Positions 5,940 to 14,600 of a DNA stretch of 26,607 nucleotides are shown here, one piece after another. The notes under the pieces were generated by a model that had not been told where the DNA came from, made no database searches, and saw nothing but the letters and a program-made list of their open reading frames with translations. Origin of the DNA: Bacteroides sp. CAG:443. Lineage in GTDB: Bacteria; Bacteroidota; Bacteroidia; Bacteroidales; Bacteroidaceae. The position numbers and the translations under genes are program-made. The stretch lies in the NCBI GenBank assembly GCA_000432735.1, contig FR887821.1:1-26607 (forward strand), written 5' to 3'. The stretch's first letter is position 1, and each line of letters starts with the position of its first letter.

Positions 5940-8252
5940 TTAAAACGGATATCCTACAGCAAAATGGAAAGCAAAGTCACGTTTGAAGTCGGGAGAAACA
6001 ATCGGGAAACGGTCACGTCCTGTGTACATTGGGTTAACCGCCTTCATACCTCCATCAAAACGTAATATCAGGAAATCCAAATCGAAGCGGATTCCCAAGC
6101 CATACGATACCGCAAGCTGCTTATAGAAACGATTGAACTTAAACACTCCATCCGACTGAATACCCTGACTACGAATATTCCATATATTTCCAGCATCGAT
6201 AAATGCGGCACCATTCAACTTCCAAAACAGGAAAGTACGATACTCCAGGTTCAAGTCAAGCTTAATATCTCCCGTATGATTCACATAATCTATCGTATTT
6301 CCGTCACCGCGATAAGAACCGGGACCTAAAGAACGGACACGCCATCCGCGCACACTGTTGGCACCTCCCGAGAAGTATAATTTTTCGAAAGGCAAACTCT
6401 TGGAGTTTCCATAAGGAACAGCTACTCCCAGCCCGGCATGGAAAACAAATGAATTACGTTCATCGATTACAAAATTCTTCGCATAATCGATATCCGCCTT
6501 TACATATTGTGCAAAATCAATGTTAGCCAACTTGTATGCCTCCCCATATCGAGGGCTCTTATTGACCAGACGCGAAAATGCATACAATAGGTTTCCAGCT
6601 TCCTCTATATTGAATCGCACAGAATAAGAATTCCGGTTTCTGGCAGAAGGTCTGTTTCCACCAGCGCTATTATACGTATAAGTATACCCCATGCGTACGA
6701 TAAACAAATCCTCATAACTGTGGCGCAACAGCGGATTTACCTCGTCCATACGATTCAGATACTCGTCGAAGGTAGGTGAAGTATACGGCATATAGATATA
6801 GTTGATATCCAACAAATCGAAACGATGGTTCGCTCTTCCCCGACGTGTCCAGCGATAACTCCATCCGGCAGATGCCAAAGTACGTTCAAACTCCGGACGA
6901 ATCTGCCAATTATACTTCACACTGACCTCGGATGTCGCCTTGATACGCCTTTTAAAATCGGATGAAAGGAACGGAAACATGAATTCAGGAAAATTCAAGC
7001 TGCTTTCTACACCATACTCCATGTAGTTACTGTTGGTATAACCTTCCAGTCCGGTTACAGCTTCGTAAGCACCTCTTAACTTTATGGTAAAGGTTTCGGA
7101 ACCCTTAAACAGGTTACGATGCGTAAACGACACCGAAGCCGCAGCTCCCAAGTCGCCGGCCGAGTTCGTACCTTCCACCTCAAACGACAAAGATTTATTC
7201 TTGTTTCTCGACAGCATCACATAAGCATCCAGATAGGCAGAATCATTTTCCAGTACTTCATCAAAACGAATATTCGAATATTTCAAAATAGACAAACGTC
7301 CCAGCGATGAGTATGTATTCTGCACATCCCTGCTTCTGTACAGCCGACCGGGAGTCAGGAAGTTATAGTCAGACAACACTTTCGGACGCAAAAACAATTT
7401 ATCCTTATAAAACAAGTTGACATCACCCGAACGTATTGAATCGAATTCATGAAGAGCTTCTGCCGAAAGAGCTGAAAAATCAGCATCCAGTACATAGTTT
7501 ACATTCCGTATCTTATACTGACGATGAGGTGTCGGAGTATCTTCTTTACGAATATGAAACGGAGCCAACTCCAGCGTAAGCCCCACCTTATGCGTATTCA
7601 GCATAGTATCTGCCTGAAACGTAATAAAATCTTTATTGAAACGATAATATCCTCTGTTTTGCAAATACTGGGTAATGCGCTGCCGCTCTTCATCAAGCGT
7701 ATTTACATCGAAACGCATTCCCTCGTGCAACAACGTTCTGGATGAATCGGTTTCCAGAAAATCACGTATTTGATAATCAGCAATGTCGTATGAGATGTGA
7801 TCAATCACGTAAGGTGCTCCCGAGTGGATATCATACAAAACCTTCATGCGCTTCCCCTTACTTTCTTCTTTCAGGTCGACTACCGCACCCATATATCCCA
7901 TATTACGTACAGCCTTTTCTATTTCCTCCTGTGTTTCACGGGCAGCATCCCGACTGTAAACTACAGGCGCATCTCCCAGTTTCCGCCAAAGCTTATTGAT
8001 CCACTTCGTAGAATCCAGTCCCGAAGCACTGTAAATATACATAGGGAAACGAAACAGACTAAACCATTTTGCGTTCGGAGTCTGGCGTACATACAGGTTC
8101 ATTTCAGATGACTTGATCTCTTTATTGTCCGACTCAATCTTCACATCATCCAACAAATAGCTTCCTTCGGGGATAAATTTGCTGACAGAACATCCTGCCA
8201 GCAGCAGGACAACACTCATAAGACAAATATGTAAAAGAGTCGTTTTCTTCAT
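5940..8252 (-). CDS. tamL: TamL-type Omp85 lipoprotein (BamA/TamA family)
   Basis: A 770-residue outer-membrane protein. The N-terminus MKKTTLLHICLMSVVLLLAGC gives a clean lipobox (LAGC, lipidation at C21), which distinguishes Bacteroidota TamL from TamA. POTRA-like repeats fill roughly residues 25-330, then a 16-strand Omp85 barrel. The conserved L6 lid motif VRGW lies at 634-637 within GGANSVRGWRVRSLGPG, and the last residue is the aromatic F of FHFAVGYPF. TamL with TamB is thought to serve outer-membrane assembly or lipid transport; tamB is not in this window. An in-frame ATG exists at 8288, but it lies in the -7 box region (8286-8293) and would bury the signal peptide, so 8252 is preferred. 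First gene of a two-gene unit with the 75-residue protein. Confidence 0.93.
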   Translation of the reverse strand: MKKTTLLHICLMSVVLLLAGCSVSKFIPEGSYLLDDVKIESDNKEIKSSEMNLYVRQTPNAKWFSLFRFPMYIYSASGLDSTKWINKLWRKLGDAPVVYSRDAARETQEEIEKAVRNMGYMGAVVDLKEESKGKRMKVLYDIHSGAPYVIDHISYDIADYQIRDFLETDSSRTLLHEGMRFDVNTLDEERQRITQYLQNRGYYRFNKDFITFQADTMLNTHKVGLTLELAPFHIRKEDTPTPHRQYKIRNVNYVLDADFSALSAEALHEFDSIRSGDVNLFYKDKLFLRPKVLSDYNFLTPGRLYRSRDVQNTYSSLGRLSILKYSNIRFDEVLENDSAYLDAYVMLSRNKNKSLSFEVEGTNSAGDLGAAASVSFTHRNLFKGSETFTIKLRGAYEAVTGLEGYTNSNYMEYGVESSLNFPEFMFPFLSSDFKRRIKATSEVSVKYNWQIRPEFERTLASAGWSYRWTRRGRANHRFDLLDINYIYMPYTSPTFDEYLNRMDEVNPLLRHSYEDLFIVRMGYTYTYNSAGGNRPSARNRNSYSVRFNIEEAGNLLYAFSRLVNKSPRYGEAYKLANIDFAQYVKADIDYAKNFVIDERNSFVFHAGLGVAVPYGNSKSLPFEKLYFSGGANSVRGWRVRSLGPGSYRGDGNTIDYVNHTGDIKLDLNLEYRTFLFWKLNGAAFIDAGNIWNIRSQGIQSDGVFKFNRFYKQLAVSYGLGIRFDLDFLILRFDGGMKAVNPMYTGRDRFPIVSPDFKRDFAFHFAVGYPF

Positions 8253-8285
8253 TTTAAAACAAACCGGAATATGCAGATTTATCTG

Positions 8286-8324
8286 CAAAGATAGGTAATA
8301 ATTAAAAATATCTTCTTAGCTTTG
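8286..8324. promoter_or_regulatory. Divergent -7 boxes for tamL (minus) and SpoU methyltransferase (plus)
   Basis: Minus strand TATCTTTG at 8286-8293 and plus strand TAGCTTTG at 8317-8324 both fit TAnnTTTG. Neither has an obvious TTTG at -33. Expected starts are near 8280 (minus, 28-base leader to ATG 8252) and 8331 (plus, about 30 bases to ATG 8360). Both support the downstream start codons over the longer reading frames. Confidence 0.55.
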
Positions 8325-8359
8325 TCAGTGAATATTTGTTATTTTATACACAAAAGCCC

Positions 8360-9133
8360 ATGCTAAGCAAAAACAAGATTAAATATATCCGTTCGCTGGA
8401 ACTAAAAAAGAACCGAAAAGAAGAACAAGTCTTTTTGGCAGAAGGAAACAAACTGGTCGGCGACTTAATCGGTCATTTCTCATGCCGCCTCATACTGGCA
8501 ACGGAACAATGGTTACAAAACCACCCTCGCCTGCTGGCTACCGAAACCATAGAAGTAACCCACGAGGAGCTTTCACGGGCAAGTCTGCTGAAAACGCCAC
8601 AGGAAGTACTGGCGATTTTTGAGCAGCCTCATTATGACTTTGACGCGGATGTGGCAAGCCGAAGCCTCTGTCTGGCACTGGACGACGTACAAGATCCCGG
8701 AAACCTGGGAACGATTGTCCGCATTGCCGACTGGTTTGGTATCGAGCATATATTCTGTTCGAACGGAACAGCCGACATTTACAACCCCAAGACCGTACAG
8801 GCTACCATGGGAGCCATTGCCCGGGTCAAACTGCATTACTGCAATTTACCAGAATTCATTGGAAACGCCTCTGAAAAGAACATACCTGTTTTCGGAACTT
8901 TCCTCGACGGAGAAAACATCTATACCCAGCATCTTCCCAAAAACGGAATCATCGTCATGGGAAACGAAGGCAACGGCATCAGTGAACAGATTGCCCAAAA
9001 AGTCAGCCACCGCCTGCTTATCCCCAACTATCCGCAAGGATGTGAAACAAGTGAATCGCTGAATGTAGCAGTAGCAACTGCCATTGTCTGTGCCGAATTC
9101 CGACGGAGAGCAGCCTTCGAACCTTCACTTTAA
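8360..9133 (+). CDS. SpoU/TrmH-family RNA 2'-O-methyltransferase
   Basis: A 257-residue SPOUT methyltransferase. Residues 1-95 are an N-terminal substrate-binding domain (LSKNKIKYIRSLELKKNR, VFLAEGNKLVGDL). The catalytic domain shows motif 1 LDDVQDPGNLGTIVRIAD with Asn115, motif 2 VMGNEGNGIS (about 199-208) and motif 3 IPNYPQGCETSESLNVAVA with the invariant Glu and Ser. These form the trefoil knot that binds S-adenosylmethionine and methylates a ribose 2'-OH. The target, 23S rRNA or tRNA, is not decidable; the N-terminal domain favours a TrmH/RlmB-like rRNA enzyme. The open frame begins at 8336, but MLSKNK at 8360 aligns with family starts. Its last 9 bases overlap the end of the convergent 108-residue gene. 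Confidence 0.9.
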   Translation: MLSKNKIKYIRSLELKKNRKEEQVFLAEGNKLVGDLIGHFSCRLILATEQWLQNHPRLLATETIEVTHEELSRASLLKTPQEVLAIFEQPHYDFDADVASRSLCLALDDVQDPGNLGTIVRIADWFGIEHIFCSNGTADIYNPKTVQATMGAIARVKLHYCNLPEFIGNASEKNIPVFGTFLDGENIYTQHLPKNGIIVMGNEGNGISEQIAQKVSHRLLIPNYPQGCETSESLNVAVATAIVCAEFRRRAAFEPSL

Positions 9134-9451
9134 GGGAAGAATCCGGCTGTCTTTCACAAACTCCATGGCTGAAACATTGAACGGATGCACCCAGTATGCA
9201 CGCAATACAGCATGAGTAAACACAGCCTCCTGCATCCGTTTTCTGAAATCGGAAAAGCATTCTGCATTAACTCTCTGTACCGGGACCGGAGAAAGAATTA
9301 CAAGTCCCGGAAGCCATTCGGTAGCACATATCTCCTCCCTAAACGGATAAAGCTTACTCACACCGCCATCTTCATCGAGTTCCAGAACTTGAGAAGATTT
9401 TATTTCTGCCGTGAGTAAGCTATACACTCTATGCGTTGCAAACCGTTTCAT
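9125..9451 (-). CDS. Conserved hypothetical protein, last gene of the ileS-lspA unit
   Basis: A 108-residue protein that I do not recognise. It begins MKRFATHRVYSLLTAEIKS and continues with VLELDEDGGVSKLYPFREE and CATEWLPGLVILSPVP, a pattern that looks like an all-beta start with a turn-rich middle, then a helical segment around FSDFRKRMQEAV. No signal peptide, no membrane span, no metal cluster. It is real by context: its ATG overlaps the stop of the DUF4296 gene in an ATGA (9448-9451), which implies translational coupling, and codon use matches its neighbours. Its end overlaps the convergent methyltransferase gene by 9 bp. Co-expression with lspA and a lipoprotein suggests, but does not show, an envelope-linked role. 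Confidence 0.7.
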   Translation of the reverse strand: MKRFATHRVYSLLTAEIKSSQVLELDEDGGVSKLYPFREEICATEWLPGLVILSPVPVQRVNAECFSDFRKRMQEAVFTHAVLRAYWVHPFNVSAMEFVKDSRILPLK

Positions 9452-10362
9452 TTGCGGTTTTCCATTTTTCGCATGGGCTGGATTTGCACTTTCTCATCCA
9501 TCCCGACTTTCTGCTCCAGCGGTTTGGGCAATTCCTTCGGCTGCTCAGCCGGAGTTTCTATCCGTGGAATCGTATCGGACTCTACCTTTTCCACCTGCAT
9601 GTTATGGTAACGTGTCAGACGAATATTGTCAACCAGCACACTGGTTTCCGGATTCTTTTCGTCCATGTAATACACAAAGCCACTGATACTGCGAATCGTG
9701 AAAGCTGAATCGGCACGCACATACAAACGCTGTCTTCCCGAATTGCTGATCAAACGCGTAAGGCCCTGTACACTGTCATTATCGAAATAGAAATTAAGCG
9801 CCATTACAGCCTTGCCCGAGATACGGCCTTTCTTCGGCATGAAATGGAAATAGGCAGTCAGTTCCATGGCATCGTGAGGCTTGAACGTCGTATCTGCCTT
9901 CAGATCGAACACCAGCTTGTTTGTCAGTTCCGAAGCCGAAAGCCAGTACAAGGTACGGTCCTGCCATACATCCACCGTATCTCCCGACATGGAAACGTCT
10001 ATCTGGTTGTCGCGTTTAGCCACCTGTACTTTCATGTGGCTCTCCTCACTTTCATAACGCTTCTGCAAGTTCTTATAGATAGTAGCCAACTGGTCGCTGT
10101 TACGTGTATACCATACCATCGACGAGTCGAACTCTTCCTCTGTGACATGATGCTTTTCGAAGACATACTTATAATAAGCATCCTTCTTATAATTTTCCGT
10201 ATACGAAAGCGAATTGCTCATGGTAGAGGCCAGATGATAATCGTACAACAGACTCTCCATAGCATCCGGCTGAATGATATCGTCCGGAATCTTTTTGCCA
10301 CAGCTTGCCATTCCAGCCAGCAGCGCCGCAATCCACAACCAACCAGTCTGTTTTTTCATCAT
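9448..10362 (-). CDS. DUF4296 lipoprotein
   Basis: A 304-residue lipoprotein. The signal is MMKKQTGWLWIAALLAGMAS followed by C21 (lipobox with S at -1). The DUF4296 domain follows at about 25-110 with the signature IPDDIIQPDAMESLLYDYHLA split over 25-45 and a helical part ending near QKRYESEESHMK. Residues about 115-260 look beta-rich (VDVWQDRTLYWLSASELTN, GKAVMALNFYFDND) and the last 40 are Pro/Glu/Lys-rich, probably disordered. The family is Bacteroidota-specific and unassigned. The ATG overlaps the lspA stop (10359-10362), and the next gene overlaps its own stop, so three genes are chained. LspA is the enzyme that would cleave this protein's signal peptide, a tidy functional link. Confidence 0.88.
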   Translation of the reverse strand: MMKKQTGWLWIAALLAGMASCGKKIPDDIIQPDAMESLLYDYHLASTMSNSLSYTENYKKDAYYKYVFEKHHVTEEEFDSSMVWYTRNSDQLATIYKNLQKRYESEESHMKVQVAKRDNQIDVSMSGDTVDVWQDRTLYWLSASELTNKLVFDLKADTTFKPHDAMELTAYFHFMPKKGRISGKAVMALNFYFDNDSVQGLTRLISNSGRQRLYVRADSAFTIRSISGFVYYMDEKNPETSVLVDNIRLTRYHNMQVEKVESDTIPRIETPAEQPKELPKPLEQKVGMDEKVQIQPMRKMENRK

Positions 10363-11003
10363 TTCACTACTTTGGAATCTTTCGGATGTGTACCCTTACC
10401 CAGATAACTACTGTAAAATATTAGCAAGCAGATAATGCCGCAACTGATGGAAGCATCGGCAAAATTGAAGATAGGACTGAAGAAAATGAAACGTTCCCCG
10501 CCACAGAAAGGCATCCATTCCGGCCAGTATGTATCGATAATGGGGAAATAAAACATATCCACTACCCTGCCGTGAAGCCAGTCGGCGTAGCCCTGACCTA
10601 CCGGAACCCACGATGCAATCTGATAGTGCGTACTCTCACTGAAGATCTCTCCATAGCACACACAATCGATGATATTTCCGATAGCTCCCGCAAGGATAAA
10701 CGCCAGACACACGACGTAACCGGTTTTCAGCTTGGTTTTCTGAGTCGTTATTTTATGCAGATACCAGGTAATCAGTACCACAGCTACGATACGAAACAAG
10801 GTAAGAAACAGTTTCGGAAGTACTTCCATACCGAAAGCCATTCCATTATTCTCCGTAAAATAGATGTAAAACCAATCAGTTACATGGATATTTTCATGCA
10901 GATACATGTGAGTCTTTATCCATATCTTTATTACCTGATCAATCAACAGTACAGCAAAAACAATCAAAGCCGCCAGCCGTCCTTGTGTCAAAAATTTCTT
11001 CAT
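10359..11003 (-). CDS. lspA: Lipoprotein signal peptidase (signal peptidase II)
   Basis: A 214-residue aspartic membrane protease, about 50 longer than E. coli LspA (164). Four hydrophobic segments are visible: about 11-27, 65-82, 95-112 and 184-200. Conserved motifs are ENNGMAFG (51-58), AGAIGNIID (105-113), GRVVDMFYF (145-153) with catalytic Asp149, and FNFADASIS (179-187) with catalytic Asp183. It cleaves the signal peptide of prolipoproteins just before the lipidated cysteine, in the inner membrane. Extra residues lie in about 119-143 (CYGEIF..DWLHG) and between the two Asp (34 apart instead of about 20), both facing the periplasm; Bacteroidota LspA often has such insertions. It is followed by coupled lipoprotein and hypothetical genes. 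Confidence 0.95.
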   Translation of the reverse strand: MKKFLTQGRLAALIVFAVLLIDQVIKIWIKTHMYLHENIHVTDWFYIYFTENNGMAFGMEVLPKLFLTLFRIVAVVLITWYLHKITTQKTKLKTGYVVCLAFILAGAIGNIIDCVCYGEIFSESTHYQIASWVPVGQGYADWLHGRVVDMFYFPIIDTYWPEWMPFCGGERFIFFSPIFNFADASISCGIICLLIFYSSYLGKGTHPKDSKVVK

Positions 11004-11029
11004 AAATACCTATATTCATTAACATATTT

Positions 11030-11086
11030 GTCACTCAGACAAGCACATTCAGGGTCTGTATTCTCCTTCTTGCCTGTCTGAATGAC
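11030..11086 (-). promoter_or_regulatory. Stem-loop in the dksA-like/lspA gap
   Basis: GTCACTCAGACAAGCA (11030-11045) and TGCCTGTCTGAATGAC (11071-11086) form a 16-bp stem around a 25-base loop. On the minus-strand transcript both non-Watson-Crick positions become G-U pairs, whereas on the plus strand they are A-C mismatches, so selection is for structure in the ileS-side transcript. No T tract follows, so it is more likely a partial terminator, processing site or RNA stabiliser than a full stop. Confidence 0.55.
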
Positions 11087-11101
11087 AAATCTATCATCAA
11101 A

Positions 11102-11482
11102 TTATTTCTTGCCATGCTGTTTAGCCTCGATACTCAGAGTAGCATGAGGTACGGCACGTAGTCTTTCCGCAGGAATAAGCTTTCCTGTTTCACGGCAAAT
11201 GCCATACGTCTTGTTCTCGATACGTACCAACGCAGCACGCAAATTTTGAATAAACTTCAGTTGCCGAGCAGCCAGACGGGTTGTTTCTTCCTTCGATAAC
11301 GTATTGGCACCCTCTTCCAAGACCTTGTAAGTAGGTGATGTATCGTCAGTATCATTACCGTCAGCATTCATTATACTGCTCTTCAGTTTCTCATAGTCGC
11401 GTTCTGCGAGCTGAAGTTTTTCCATGATAATGGCACGGAACTCCTCGAGTTCAGCGTCAGAATATCTTGTTTTTTCAGCCAT
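11102..11482 (-). CDS. DksA/TraR-like protein with degenerate zinc finger
   Basis: A 126-residue protein with the DksA/TraR layout: a long charged coiled coil (about 8-95, including ELEEFRAIIMEKLQLAERDY and KEETTRLAARQLKFIQNLRAAL) followed by the globular end YGICRETGKLIPAERLRAV. In classical DksA this end is a four-cysteine zinc site (CxxC..CxxC). Here only the first Cys (about 100) remains; the others are Thr, Ser and Ala (CRET, LSIEAK). The loop at about 40-55 carries acidic residues (NADGNDTDDTS), reminiscent of the DksA coiled-coil tip Asp pair that reaches the RNA polymerase active site. It may therefore bind RNA polymerase secondary channel without zinc, as zinc-free DksA paralogues do (inference). 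It lies 122 bp after ileS and 98 bp before lspA in the same orientation. Confidence 0.82.
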   Translation of the reverse strand: MAEKTRYSDAELEEFRAIIMEKLQLAERDYEKLKSSIMNADGNDTDDTSPTYKVLEEGANTLSKEETTRLAARQLKFIQNLRAALVRIENKTYGICRETGKLIPAERLRAVPHATLSIEAKQHGKK

Positions 11483-11527
11483 AAGATTAAGTATTTAAAA
11501 GTTAATAATAGTCTAAGGTCTGAAATC

Positions 11528-11580
11528 CGCTGCACAGCCACCAGCTTCAAGAAAAGCTTTCTGCCAGAAGTCATGCAGCG
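11528..11580 (-). other. Intergenic stem-loop after ileS
   Basis: CGCTGCA (11528-11534) pairs with TGCAGCG (11574-11580), and inside it AGCTT (11543-11547) pairs with AAGCT (11554-11558). It sits 25 bases after the ileS stop on the minus strand. No T run follows. It may mark a processing point or attenuator between ileS and the DksA-like gene. Confidence 0.4.
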
Positions 11581-11604
11581 TATTACATCCTTATGGGTTC
11601 AATA

Positions 11605-14600
11605 TCACAATTTGGTAACCTTCACATAAAGTGAGAAGTCATCAAAACTCAATTCTGTACCGTCAGCAACTTCATCGGCCAGTGTCAGTGAATTTGCCAA
11701 TACTTGGTTACAAATATAAGTATTATATTCGTTCACTGCATCATCCGTGTTAGGATTTTTCGACAATACAATGCTGATCTTATCCGTGATTTCGAAACCA
11801 CTGCTCTTACGGATGTTCTGGATTCTGTTCACCAGTTCACGAGCGATACCTTCGCGTTTCAGATCGTCTGTTACGGTTACTTCCAGAGCTACTGTCAGCT
11901 TGCCTTCATTGGCAACCAGCCAGCCCGGTATATCTTCGCTGAAGATTTCCACATCGGCAGCTTCTACTACGGCTTCTCCACCGTCGAGCTGGAACGTATA
12001 TTTGCCATTCTTTTCCAGTTCGGCAATAGCTTCCTGGCTCATGCCTGCTACAGCAGCAGCTACAGCCTTCATCTGTTTGCCGAATTTCGGGCCCAGCTTC
12101 TTGAAGTCGCATTTTACCTTCTTCACGAGTACGCCGGAAGCTCCTTCTACAAAACGGACTTCCTTCACGTTTACTTCGGTCATGATAAGGTCTTTTACCG
12201 CATCGATATGGCGTTTTTGTTCTTCATCCACTACCGGAATCATGATACACTGCAGCGGCTGACGAACCTTGATGTTCACCTTACGACGCAGTGCCAGTAC
12301 CATAGAAGTCACATCCTGTGCCATCTGCATACGTGCCTCAAGTTCTGTATCGATCAGGCTTTCGTCGGCAACCGGGAAGTTAGCCAGGTGAACAGATACC
12401 ACGCTGTCACGTCCGGTTACACCTATCAGGTCCATGTACAGACGATCTGCATAGAACGGAGCAATCGGAGCCATCAGTTTGGCAACTGTTTCCAAGCAAG
12501 TATAAAGAGTCTGGTAAGCAGAAAGCTTGTCGGTCGACATGCTGCTTCCCCAGAAACGCTTACGGTTCAAACGAACGTACCAGTTACTCAGGTTGTCGTT
12601 TACGAAATCTGTAATCAGACGTCCAGCCTTTGTCGGTTCGTAATCATTGAAGCAAGCATCCACATTCTTGATCAGCGAGTTGAGCAAAGACAAGATCCAG
12701 CGGTCGATTTCCGGACGTTCTGCTACCGGAACATCAGCTTCTGCGTATGTAAATCCGTCGACATTTGCATACAATGCAAAGAACGAATAGGTATTATACA
12801 ATGTACCGAAGAACTTACGGCGTACTTCGTCTACTCCATCGGTATCGAATTTCAGGTTATCCCACGGTGATGAGTTGGTTATCATGTACCAGCGCAACGG
12901 GTCGGAACCGAATTTCTCGATAGCGCCGAATGGATCGACTGCATTGCCCAGACGTTTTGACATCTTGTTGCCGTTCTTGTCGAGTACCAGACCGTTGGAA
13001 ATAACGTTCTTGTAAGCCACGCTGTCGAATGCCATTGTTGCGATTGCATGAAGTGTAAAGAACCATCCACGAGTCTGGTCTACACCTTCTGCAATGAAAT
13101 CGGCAGGATAATAAGAGTGACTGTCGATCAGTTCCTTGTTTTCGAACGGATAGTGCAACTGAGCATAAGGCATGGCACCCGAATCGAACCAAACGTCTAT
13201 CAGGTCGCTTTCACGCTTCATCGGCTTGCCGCTGGCAGAAACCAGAACAATATCGTCTACATACGGACGGTGCAAGTCAATCTTATCGTAGTTTTCTTTT
13301 GTATATACACCCGGTACAAAGCCAAGTTTCTTGTACGGATTTTCGGTCATGAATCCGGCAGCAACAGACTTTTCAATTTCATTGTACAGTTCCTCTACCG
13401 AACCGATGCAGATTTCTTCGCCTTCTTCGCTGCGCCAGATAGGAAGCGGAGTACCCCAGTAACGCGAACGGCTCAAGTTCCAGTCGTTCAGGTTTTCCAG
13501 CCATTTGCCGAAACGTCCGCTACCCGTAGATTCCGGCTTCCAGTTGATAGTCTTGTTCAACTCGATCATACGGTCCTTGCAAGCCGTAGAACGGATGAAC
13601 CAGCTGTCGAGCGGATAGTAAAGCACCGGCTTGTCTGTACGCCAGCAGTGCGGATAATTGTGCACATGCTTCTCCATCTTGAATGCCAGACCTGCCTGCT
13701 TCAGCATCATGCAGATGTATACATCGAGTGATTCGGCAGCCTGAGCAGCCTTTTCATCGTATTTTCCATCAATAGTAAACTGCGGGTCGTATGCGTTCTT
13801 TACCCAGCGTCCCTGATATTCCTTGTATTTTTCTACATCCACACATTCTTTTACGAATGCCTCATCCAGTTCATCCAGCAAATAGAATTTACCGGTCAGG
13901 TCCACCATCGGGCGTGTTTCACCTTTCTTGTTGATCATGAACAGCGACGGAATACCTGCTGCACGAGCCACGTTCGCATCGTCCGCACCAAAAGTAGGAG
14001 CGATATGTACGATACCCGTACCATCTTCGGTAGTTACATAGTCGCCCGGAATGACACGGAACGCCTTAGCCGAAGCCTCTTTCCAGCCTCCGTCTTCGGT
14101 TGTTTCAACCGGTTTTACCCACGGAATCAGCTGTTCGTACTCCATGCCTACCAGGTCTGTACCTTTATATTCGCCCACAACCTTGAAAGGAATCAGCTTG
14201 TTGCCCGGTTTGTAGTCTTCCAGCGCCATGCCTTCTGCCTTCTTGTTGAAATGAGCGTAAAGCAACGGTTTGGCAAGAACCACAGTCATCTTGTCACCAT
14301 TGTATCCATTGTAAGTCTGTACGGCTACGTAGTCAATCTTCGGGCCTACACAAAGAGCAGTATTCGAAGGCAATGTCCACGGAGTTGTGGTCCATGCGAT
14401 AAAATACGGTGTACCCCATTCAGCCATTTCCGGCTTCGGGTTCTTCATCTTAAACTGAGCTACGACCGTAAGATCCTTCACGTCGCGGTAACATCCCGGC
14501 TGGTTCAACTCGTGCGAGCTCAATCCGGTACCGGCAGCCGGTGAATACGGCTGGATAGTATATCCTTTATACAGCAGTCCTTTGCCGTAAAGACGTTTAA

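Noticed and set aside
11704..12870. 388-codon open frame antisense to ileS
   Set aside because: ileS is certain in this region; the antisense protein is His/Phe/Val-rich with no recognisable motif, and long antisense frames arise from codon bias.
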